Shown in pieces: positions 57,915 through 64,000 of a stretch of 64,000 bases of DNA (positions are counted from its first letter, which is position 1; each line of letters starts with the position of its first letter). This DNA comes from Ruficoccus sp. ZRK36 (GTDB lineage Bacteria; Verrucomicrobiota; Verrucomicrobiia; Opitutales; Cerasicoccaceae), in assembly GCF_019603315.1 (NCBI RefSeq), contig NZ_CP080649.1:573501-637500 (forward strand). Reading direction: 5' to 3'. The notes beneath the pieces are model-generated. The model was not told the DNA's origin. It saw nothing but the letters and a program-made list of their open reading frames with translations, and made no database searches. A program made the translations under genes and the position numbers.

Positions 57915-58859
57915 TTAAAACTCGTAACCCACGCCAGCCCCAAACCAGACCATGCTGTCCGGCCCCATGTCGATACCGTTGATCCCGGTCGGGCCTGTCC
58001 CGTCATTATTCCAGGCGTAGCGGACACCAATGTAGGTCGAGAGCCCCTCGGTGATGTTGTAGATCAGGTCGAGCTTGCTCTCCGAGTACACGTAGCCGTT
58101 GCGCCACTGCTCGCCGTTGGGGGTGCGGCCGTTGCCGAGCCAGGCATTCGCACTGAGCCAGCCAAAGCGGGATTCGAAGTCCAGCACGAAGCCCTCGGGC
58201 AGCCCCAGCTTCTCGTGCAGGTCCCAGTCCTGCTGGATGGCAAAGATGAGGTTCTTCTGGTCCAGCATGAAGTCGTACTCCATGTAGACGGACGGGTGCA
58301 GGAAGCAGTCCGCGATCAGCCCGATGTACACCGTACCCCGGTCCGACCAGCCGGTCCCCCACGGGGTGGGCACGCCGGGGCCGTAGTTCTGGTTGGAGGC
58401 CAGCACGATATTACCGCCGATATCGATGTCGATAACGGGGGTCAGGTGGTACTTCCAGCCGCCGTAGATAAACATCTGGTCGCTGTACCCGGAGTCCAGC
58501 GGGATGATGCCGCTCACCGAGGTGTAGCCCTCGCCGCCGAACAGCGGTCCGAGCCATACAAACTCGGGCATAAGGGACTGCTGCGCGGCTTGAGAGCCCC
58601 AGATCACAGTCTGCGACTCGTAGCTCAGGTTGAGCTGAAAGGCCTGGTCATCCCAGGTGCCGAGCCAACGCTCCATGTCAAAACTCTCAAAGCTATCCCA
58701 AGCCTCGCTGTTGATGTCATGCCACTCGTCCCAGTCCTCGCCAGTCGGCGTATAGGCATACTCCCCGGCCGGATCACCGTCCTGGGCATGCAGGGCATTA
58801 ACCGCGAAAAACGGGGTGAGAAGAAGAAGCGCAAACAGGGACAGAGGAGCCGATTTCAT
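57915..58859 (-). CDS. Outer-membrane beta-barrel protein
   Basis: 314 aa from the ATG at 58859. A signal peptide (LFALLLLTPFFAVNALHAQD) precedes a sequence of alternating aromatic and polar strands (FQLNLSYESQTVIWG, DQMFIYGGWKYHLTP, STYIGVRYAWNNDG). It ends GAGVGYEF, the terminal Phe typical of outer-membrane porin-like barrels. A short acidic stretch (GEDWDEWHDINSEAWDS) follows the signal. The open frame extends to 59711 but that part is antisense to another gene. No specific family can be named. Confidence 0.8.
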   Translation of the reverse strand: MKSAPLSLFALLLLTPFFAVNALHAQDGDPAGEYAYTPTGEDWDEWHDINSEAWDSFESFDMERWLGTWDDQAFQLNLSYESQTVIWGSQAAQQSLMPEFVWLGPLFGGEGYTSVSGIIPLDSGYSDQMFIYGGWKYHLTPVIDIDIGGNIVLASNQNYGPGVPTPWGTGWSDRGTVYIGLIADCFLHPSVYMEYDFMLDQKNLIFAIQQDWDLHEKLGLPEGFVLDFESRFGWLSANAWLGNGRTPNGEQWRNGYVYSESKLDLIYNITEGLSTYIGVRYAWNNDGTGPTGINGIDMGPDSMVWFGAGVGYEF

Positions 58860-59009
58860 GGGCGCAGTTAACAAGCACGCCATTGGCTCCACAAGCCTTG
58901 AAATCAAAATCCTGTGAGCCACAGACGGCCATGCTGGCGGCAAATGACGCCCCGCAGCCCGCTTTTTGTCTGGATTTTTCGGCCTCCGTGGCGATAGTTC
59001 GAGGCACGC

Positions 59010-59807
59010 ATGACTATCCTCCGCTCTCACATTCTCCGTTTTGTTCTGTTTTTCGCGCTGGCCCTTCCGCTCTTCGGGCAGGATGCCGACCGGCCCAACC
59101 TGAGCCCCTTCCGCGTGGCTCCGCTGAAAGTCGGCGTCACCCCGGACTCCCCGCCCATGGTCTTCAAGAGCGCGGACAAGCTGGAAGGTGTTGAGATCGA
59201 CCTGGCCCGTGTGCTGGCCAAGCAGCTCAAGCGACCCGTGCAGTTCGTCGAGCTTCCGTGGGACGAGCAGATCCCTGCCCTGATGGACAAGCGCATCGAC
59301 ATCATCATGTCGGGCATGACCGTGACCCGCGAGCGCGAGGACGTCGTCGCCTTTTCCGAGCCTTACCTGGAGTACGGGCAGATGGCCATGGTCCGCAGCG
59401 AGGACAAAGTCCGCTACAACTCGATCAAGAACATCCTGAGCACCCGCTCGCCGACGGGGATCATCCCCGAAACGACCGGCGCTAACTTCGTGGACAACCA
59501 CTTCCAGCGCGCCAAGCCGATCGAGTTCAGCACGCCGGACAAGGCCACCGACGCCCTCGTGCGCGGCGAGGTCGACCTCTTCATCTACGACTCTCCTGTC
59601 ATCCTCTGGATCGCCTCCAAGCGCGCCGGGGACGAGATCGTCGCCATCCCGCAGAACCTCACCATCGAGCACCTCGGCTGGGCCATGCGTCAGGACGACC
59701 TGAGCCTTCAAAAGAAGGTCAACGCCGCTCTCGAAGCCATGCAGGAAGACGGTTCACTCAACCACACCATCTCCCTGTGGCTCCCGCAGATGCCGGGGAT
59801 TTTGTAG
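59010..59807 (+). CDS. Extracellular solute-binding protein family 3 (amino-acid type)
   Basis: 265 aa with a signal peptide (FVLFFALALPLFGQDAD). The SBP_bac_3 fold starts PLKVGVTPDSPPMVFKSADKLEGVEIDLARVLAKQL, then VELPWDEQIPALMDKRIDIIMSGMTVTREREDVVAFSEPYL and GANFVDNHF. This family binds polar amino acids or serves as the sensor part of signalling proteins. No ABC permease or ATPase of the matching type is adjacent, so it may be an orphan receptor or partner of distant genes. It is divergent from the barrel gene. Confidence 0.88.
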   Translation: MTILRSHILRFVLFFALALPLFGQDADRPNLSPFRVAPLKVGVTPDSPPMVFKSADKLEGVEIDLARVLAKQLKRPVQFVELPWDEQIPALMDKRIDIIMSGMTVTREREDVVAFSEPYLEYGQMAMVRSEDKVRYNSIKNILSTRSPTGIIPETTGANFVDNHFQRAKPIEFSTPDKATDALVRGEVDLFIYDSPVILWIASKRAGDEIVAIPQNLTIEHLGWAMRQDDLSLQKKVNAALEAMQEDGSLNHTISLWLPQMPGIL

Positions 59808-59947
59808 GTTAAGGCCGACTTGAGTAGACGCCAAACGTGATAAGCGATCCGACCCGAACGCTTGCTTTGCGTCATTGATTAGTGGGCCAATGTAGCCCGT
59901 ACCTGCGGCAGCAGATGGCTGCACGTTGGAGATGCTTGCGCCTCGCC

Positions 59948-60874
59948 TCAGTGGCTGTGGCCTACGGGCGGGGCGTTGTTAATGATCTCGCCGGGAGGGA
60001 CCTGCTGCGTGCCGATGGGGTTTTGCACGCCGACAGGGAGGTCTTCCTGCATGTAGCCGGGGAGGAACTTCTCCTGGGGCTGCGCGGGCAGGCGCTGAAG
60101 CGCGGGGATATCCAGCTCTTTCTCCAGCTCACGAATGCGCTCCAGGATGACCGGCTTGTTGGCCATCGGGTCGTCATCGGGCAGCTCGGCATAGAGCTTA
60201 CGGTAAAAGTTGTACGCCTCCTCCTTGCGGTCCAGCTGGCGAAGCAGCTCAGCATGAATACGCGCGGCAAAGTAAGGCCCGCCCTCGGTCTCGTAGGCTT
60301 TGAGGAAGTACTCAGCGGCCTTTTCCTTGTCGTTGAGCTTGTTGTTGTAGATCTGGGCCTTTTCCAGAGGGATCTTGTGGTTACCAGGGAAGTACTCGGC
60401 CGCCTTGTCCATAAGGTCGAGCCCACGCTGGGCCTGCTCCTTGTAAATCTGGGTCTGGATGCTCTTCGGGACCGTGTCCAGCCCACCCGCCTCGCGGATG
60501 CGCCAGATCGGAATGTCATAGGCCATGATGCGGGCCCCATTCACCCAGAAAAACATCGGACGCGGGTCGATGGAGGTCGTCAGGTTGATCAGAGCCTCGG
60601 TCTTTGCCCGGTCCTTTTTCTCCCAGTAGACATTGGCGCGGATGAAGACCATGTCCGCAATGATCGTGCGGAAGCCGCCCAGCAGGCCAACAACCAGCCC
60701 CTGCCCCAGTGCACCTTCCACGCCCTTGAGGTTTAGCTCAGGCTGGAGTGAGCGCACATCCCCCCAGGCCTTACGCTGGAGGGGCGAGAGTGCGAGCCCG
60801 GCGATGACGAGCACACAGACGCATACCGCGAGCGTCAGCACGCGCTGCAGCCAGATATTGCGCTTGAAGTCCAT
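59948..60874 (-). CDS. TPR-like membrane-anchored protein of an ABC operon
   Basis: 308 aa. One N-terminal membrane helix (VLTLAVCVCVLVIAGLALSP) is followed by helical repeats of about 34 residues typical of tetratricopeptides (AQRGLDLMDKAAEYFPGNHKIP, KEKAAEYFLKAYETEGGPY, RKEEAYNFYRKLYAELPDDD). The C-terminus is proline-rich. It begins 3 nt after the ABC permease stop, so it belongs to the same operon and may couple the transporter to another complex. I cannot name its substrate or partner. Confidence 0.78.
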   Translation of the reverse strand: MDFKRNIWLQRVLTLAVCVCVLVIAGLALSPLQRKAWGDVRSLQPELNLKGVEGALGQGLVVGLLGGFRTIIADMVFIRANVYWEKKDRAKTEALINLTTSIDPRPMFFWVNGARIMAYDIPIWRIREAGGLDTVPKSIQTQIYKEQAQRGLDLMDKAAEYFPGNHKIPLEKAQIYNNKLNDKEKAAEYFLKAYETEGGPYFAARIHAELLRQLDRKEEAYNFYRKLYAELPDDDPMANKPVILERIRELEKELDIPALQRLPAQPQEKFLPGYMQEDLPVGVQNPIGTQQVPPGEIINNAPPVGHSH

Positions 60875-60877
60875 GGC

Positions 60878-61714
60878 TTAGATCTCCCGGCGGCGGAATG
60901 AATAGACGGACAGGCCGATAAAGACGATGATGTACACCAGCCCGTACCCGGCGATGGCCCACGGCGTCGAGGCGCTCAACGTCTCTGTCCCGCCCGGGAA
61001 AAGCATGACATCGCCGACGTTGAACATCTGGAAGTTCGGGAAGAGCAGTGAAAGCGTCCAAACGACACCCTTGATCACAGGGTTGCCGATACTGTCCCAA
61101 CTGTCGCGGGCAATGTACTGGAGCTGACAGATGATCATGACGAAGAACGAAACCACCACCGAGTAGAGGTTCGTGTTCGAGAAACTGGAGACGAACAGCG
61201 TAATCGCGCAGAGCACCCCGAGCTTGATCCACTGGAGCGCCGCAAAACCGGCCAGCCCCAGGTAGTTCACCATGCGCTTACCCTCAAACTGGTCGCCAAA
61301 GCGCTGCATGAGCGAGCTCTCGCGCCAGTAGAGCATGATCCCGAGGATACCCGTCATCAGAAGAATGAAGACGAGCAGCAGCAGGAACACGCCGAGAAAC
61401 TTACCCGCCAGGAACTCCCAGCGGTACACGGGCTTGGCCAGGATGGTCAGCGCGGTGCGGTTCTCGATCTCGCTGTAAAAGAGCTGCGCGGTGGCGACGA
61501 CGGCCAGAATTGAACCGAAGAGCAGGATCGCCCCCAGACCAAAGTCCGCAATGAACTTCAACTCTCCACTCCCGAAGTCGAACTGGCGGAAGAAGCGCGA
61601 GCTGACGATCAGCGCGATGGAAAGAATGACCAGGGCGTTGAAAAACTTCTGCCGGACAGCGTCCAGAAAAGTGTTTCGCCCGATGGTGAGGATACGGCGA
61701 CAGGCTCCGTTCAT
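60878..61714 (-). CDS. ABC-2 type transporter permease
   Basis: 278 aa from the ATG at 61714, with about six membrane helices. It starts MNGACRRILTIGRNTFLDAVRQKF, the usual short cytoplasmic lead of ABC-2 exporters such as NosY or GldF-like subunits, and has LFYSEIENRTALTILAKPVYRWEFLAGKF, typical of the family. It starts 1 nt after the ATPase stop. No substrate is evident; candidates include lipids, copper-related cargo or peptides. Confidence 0.9.
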   Translation of the reverse strand: MNGACRRILTIGRNTFLDAVRQKFFNALVILSIALIVSSRFFRQFDFGSGELKFIADFGLGAILLFGSILAVVATAQLFYSEIENRTALTILAKPVYRWEFLAGKFLGVFLLLLVFILLMTGILGIMLYWRESSLMQRFGDQFEGKRMVNYLGLAGFAALQWIKLGVLCAITLFVSSFSNTNLYSVVVSFFVMIICQLQYIARDSWDSIGNPVIKGVVWTLSLLFPNFQMFNVGDVMLFPGGTETLSASTPWAIAGYGLVYIIVFIGLSVYSFRRREI

Positions 61715-61715
61715 A

Positions 61716-62570
61716 CTACTTGCTCCCTCCCTTCCCGGTGCTCTTGAGGAAAAGATCGTCCAGTGAAATACGTGGCGTCCCCACATCGAGCAGCTTGCCG
61801 CCATGTTTGGCGAGCACGGCCTCGATCTCGGCCTTGGCGGCCGGGTCAAAGTTTTGGACAACCAGCGACTGCTGATCATGCTTGGCCAGCAGATCGTCGA
61901 CCGGACCGGCCAGGACGACCTTGCCGCGGTCCATGATAGCCACCCGGTCACACACGCCCTCGACCTGCGCCAGCAGGTGCGAACAGAGCAGGATGGTCTT
62001 GCCCTGCTTTTTCAGCTCGCGGATGAGGTCGGCGATAGCCGCTGAGCCGATCGGGTCGACCCCGGCAGTAGGCTCGTCCAGGATGATAAGCTTCGGGTCG
62101 TGGACAATCGCCTGGGCGATCCCGATGCGCTGGAGCATCCCCTTGGAGTAGGTGCCTACCCGGCGGTCAGCCGCCTCGGTCAGCCCGACCATCTCCAGCA
62201 CGTCTTTCACGCGTGCCTTAATGCTGCGGGGCTCCACGCGGCAGACCTTGGCGTAGAACTTGAGCAGCTCGCGGCCGGTCAGGTATCGGTAGAAGTACGG
62301 GGCCTCCGGCAAGAAGCCGACATTGAGCCGGGACTTCACCTGTCGGCTCGGCGTACCGTAGATCTCACAGCCGCCGGATGTCGGCTCCAGCAGACCGAGT
62401 ACGACCTTCATCGTCGTGCTCTTACCGCAGCCGTTGGGCCCGAGCAGGCCGAAAACCTCGTTATCGTTAATATCGAGAGAGACATCGTCCACGGCCCGCA
62501 ATTTCCAGCCTCTGAGGCCGATGCGGAAGTCCTTGACGAGATTATGGATACGAATGGCGGGGGCTTCCAT
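61716..62570 (-). CDS. ABC transporter ATP-binding protein
   Basis: 284 aa from the ATG at 62570. Walker A is LGPNGCGKSTT, the signature is TYSKGMLQRIGIAQA, and Walker B is LIILDEPTAGVDP with the switch His in LLCSHLLAQVE. It belongs to the ABC-2 exporter ATPase subgroup, with a C-terminal extension after about residue 220. Its ATG shares an A with the stop of the acylphosphatase gene (TAATG), and it ends 1 nt before the permease, so translation of the three is coupled. Confidence 0.95.
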   Translation of the reverse strand: MEAPAIRIHNLVKDFRIGLRGWKLRAVDDVSLDINDNEVFGLLGPNGCGKSTTMKVVLGLLEPTSGGCEIYGTPSRQVKSRLNVGFLPEAPYFYRYLTGRELLKFYAKVCRVEPRSIKARVKDVLEMVGLTEAADRRVGTYSKGMLQRIGIAQAIVHDPKLIILDEPTAGVDPIGSAAIADLIRELKKQGKTILLCSHLLAQVEGVCDRVAIMDRGKVVLAGPVDDLLAKHDQQSLVVQNFDPAAKAEIEAVLAKHGGKLLDVGTPRISLDDLFLKSTGKGGSK

Positions 62571-62851
62571 TAACGCGTGATGGTAAAGCCACGATAGTTC
62601 GCTTGGCAAGTTTCTGTTTTCACCTCCGTATCGCGGATGTACGAGCGCAGCGTGCGCTGCACCTCCTCGACAAACCCCTCGACCTCTTTCCGTTCGCCCT
62701 CGGCCCGCACATAGACGCGCCCGTCGGCCAGATTCTTGACCTCCCCGACGACCGCGAACTCCTTGGCCACCTGAAGGGTCGAGTAGCGGAAGCCCACTCC
62801 CTGGACATGGCCGGAGAAGTGTACATCAGCAGCAAAAACAGTGTCGGACAT
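62570..62851 (-). CDS. Acylphosphatase
   Basis: 93 aa, the usual size. The catalytic Arg is in HVQGVGFRYST and the catalytic Asn in VKNLADGRVYV. It hydrolyses acyl phosphates such as acetyl phosphate in the cytoplasm. The ATG at 62851 gives the family length; 29 upstream codons of open frame are rejected. The stop codon overlaps the ABC ATPase start by 1 nt. A functional link to the transporter is not obvious. Confidence 0.95.
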   Translation of the reverse strand: MSDTVFAADVHFSGHVQGVGFRYSTLQVAKEFAVVGEVKNLADGRVYVRAEGERKEVEGFVEEVQRTLRSYIRDTEVKTETCQANYRGFTITR

Positions 62852-63199
62852 AGATTTTAGGAAAATAGGGGTGATCGGAGCGCCCATGTAAGAGGATCGA
62901 GAGCGATTGGTCAATTTTTTGACAACCGACCAGCGCATGCAAAACCAGCGCGGCAGCTCTCGGCAATTCGCACAAACGTTAGGCCAGGATATCGTTTCCC
63001 TTTAGCAGACAGGCTTCGAGGGTGACAAGCGGTAGAAAAGCCAAAACAGGCGGGGTTTCGGGTGAGAGAAATGCAAAAAAATTGGCCTCTTACCTGCTGG
63101 ATGAGAGCACGATAGGACTTCTCATGAATTGGAGATTGAAAATTTTTACCTTCTGAGAAAGCTTAGCATCAACATTAACCGCCAACCCAGGCACACCAC
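62852..63199. other. Intergenic region, divergent promoters
   Basis: These 348 nt separate the acylphosphatase operon (minus) from the next gene (plus). They are more AT-rich toward the right. No convincing gene or RNA was found; promoters for both sides are expected. Confidence 0.4.
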
Positions 63200-63898
63200 A
63201 TGAGTGGATTCGATTTCGAAAACTTTTCAGACGGAGATTGGGATCAGAATGAAGAATTGGCCTGGAATGAGTATGATTGGCAGCGGTACCTGAGGCAGAA
63301 CGAACGCGAAATTTCCGACTTCCTCACCCACTACCACAAACTCAAACACGAGCCTGATCACCTGGACGCCATCGCCCGCATCATGGGCTGGGACCGGGAA
63401 GAATGGTCCCCCGGCGAAATGGTCGAAGACACGGACTTCGACGCCCAGGAAGAAAACGAGCGCCCGCGCAGCTCCAGCGAAGGTGACATGGATCCGTACA
63501 CGATCCACAAGCACCCGGTCTTTATCGTCACGCATGGACTTTACCAGCACCTCTTCAAGTGCTGGGAGATGTTCACGCTCCAGAACCAGCGCTCGATCAG
63601 CCCGGTCATGGTGGGGCGCTTCGGGGCGAGCCTACACGCTGGCGAGATCAACGCAGTCATGGCCATCAACGCCCTGGACATGGGCGACTACAACCTGACT
63701 ATCTGCCACCTGAAGAACTCGCTTTCCGCGCTCAACCACAGCCTGGCCCTCCTCCAGAAGCTCTCGATCAAGAACGATCGCATCCTCAACCTCTTCCAGT
63801 CCGAGACGACACGCACGCTCTTCGACTTGCGCGAGGTCTGGCTGCGCGTCATGAACGACTGCCGTGAGGAAGAACGCCGCGGCTCGGACAGCGAATAG
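63200..63898 (+). CDS. Acidic protein of unknown function
   Basis: 232 aa. The N-terminal 40 residues are rich in Asp, Glu and Trp (FENFSDGDWDQNEELAWNEY), followed by a charged linker to about residue 105. From about residue 110 a helical domain begins (HPVFIVTHGLYQHLFKCWEMF) and runs to the end, with HAGEINAVMAINALDMGDYNLTICHLKNSL resembling a four-helix bundle. No signal peptide or membrane helix is seen. I do not recognise the family. It may be a lineage-specific cytoplasmic protein. A terminator follows 30 nt after the stop. Confidence 0.8.
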   Translation: MSGFDFENFSDGDWDQNEELAWNEYDWQRYLRQNEREISDFLTHYHKLKHEPDHLDAIARIMGWDREEWSPGEMVEDTDFDAQEENERPRSSSEGDMDPYTIHKHPVFIVTHGLYQHLFKCWEMFTLQNQRSISPVMVGRFGASLHAGEINAVMAINALDMGDYNLTICHLKNSLSALNHSLALLQKLSIKNDRILNLFQSETTRTLFDLREVWLRVMNDCREEERRGSDSE

Positions 63899-63927
63899 CT
63901 TCGTCCAGAAAGCTGAATCATTTAAAC

Positions 63928-63962
63928 AAAAAGCCCGGTTCGATCACGAACCGGGCTTTTTT
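63928..63962. terminator. Bidirectional rho-independent terminator
   Basis: AAAAAGCCCGGTTCG pairs with CGAACCGGGCTTTTT around a loop of a few bases. It can end the acidic-protein gene and anything coming from the right on the minus strand. Confidence 0.92.
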
Positions 63963-63982
63963 ATGAATACTGAAAAGAGACC

Positions 63983-64000
63983 TTAGAGCATGGTGCCGTC
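63983..64000 (-). CDS. Possible 3' end of a minus-strand gene running off the window
   Basis: A minus-strand frame reads DGTML followed by TAA, ending 21 nt before the bidirectional terminator. This spacing is what a gene end would show, but five codons are too few to identify anything. Confidence 0.3.
   Translation of the reverse strand, partial: DGTML

Noticed and set aside
58860-59711. N-terminal extension of the outer-membrane barrel gene
   Set aside because: The extension is antisense to the solute-binding protein gene; a signal peptide starts exactly at 58859.

Overview
This window looks like chromosomal DNA from a GC-rich Gram-negative heterotroph. A member of the Verrucomicrobiota, probably Opitutae/Puniceicoccales-like and aquatic or marine, fits best. 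The reasons are a mixed gene content of housekeeping genes next to sulfatase, alpha-galactosidase and lyase-type glycan genes, AsmA-like and outer-membrane proteins, the menaquinone Men pathway, and many starts without a clear Shine-Dalgarno sequence. This placement is inference, because no rRNA gene is present. No rRNA, tRNA, CRISPR array, transposase or phage module was found. The long antisense frames typical of GC-rich DNA were discarded.

Layout. 1-4.5 kb (minus strand): a SpoIIE/RsbU-type signalling protein cut by the window edge, a STAS protein, aconitase and a peroxiredoxin. 4.6-20.7 kb: two MFS carriers, tyrS, hrpB, a tandem hsp20 pair, slyX, a rhomboid protease, coaD, the overlapping pgsA-pgpA phospholipid pair, metF, a cupin, a lone nuoA, and a PTS-EIIA/diadenylate cyclase fusion. 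20.9-28.6 kb: a glycan cluster with GH36 alpha-galactosidase, IclR regulator, sulfatase, AraC regulator and a GHL6-like glycosidase. 28.8-39.0 kb: an atypical response regulator, a serine-hydrolase homologue without catalytic residues, panD, a class V aminotransferase, topoisomerase III, a heparinase-like secreted lyase and a HAD phosphatase. 39.3-43.9 kb: menF-menD-menB, with MenD carrying a histone-H1-like tail. 44-52.6 kb: metG, ribD-rdgB, a metallo-hydrolase, leuB, a small gene enclosed by inverted repeats, and alaS. 52.7-62.9 kb: ClC channel, a giant AsmA/DUF748 protein, lipoprotein, beta-barrel protein, solute-binding protein, and an acylphosphatase-ABC ATPase-permease-TPR operon. The window ends with an acidic protein of unknown function.

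Recurrent structure. At least four copies (A-D) of a dispersed element of about 130-170 bp lie in intergenic regions. Each has a long hairpin whose arms differ between copies but stay complementary, next to a nearly invariant flank. A second repeat family (E, F), a degenerate direct repeat near 7.7-7.9 kb and CACAGAG-type inverted repeats add further intergenic structure. The most unusual items are this covarying repeat family, the inverted-repeat/single-gene/inverted-repeat cassette at 49.49-49.96 kb, the EIIA-diadenylate cyclase fusion and the MenD tail.
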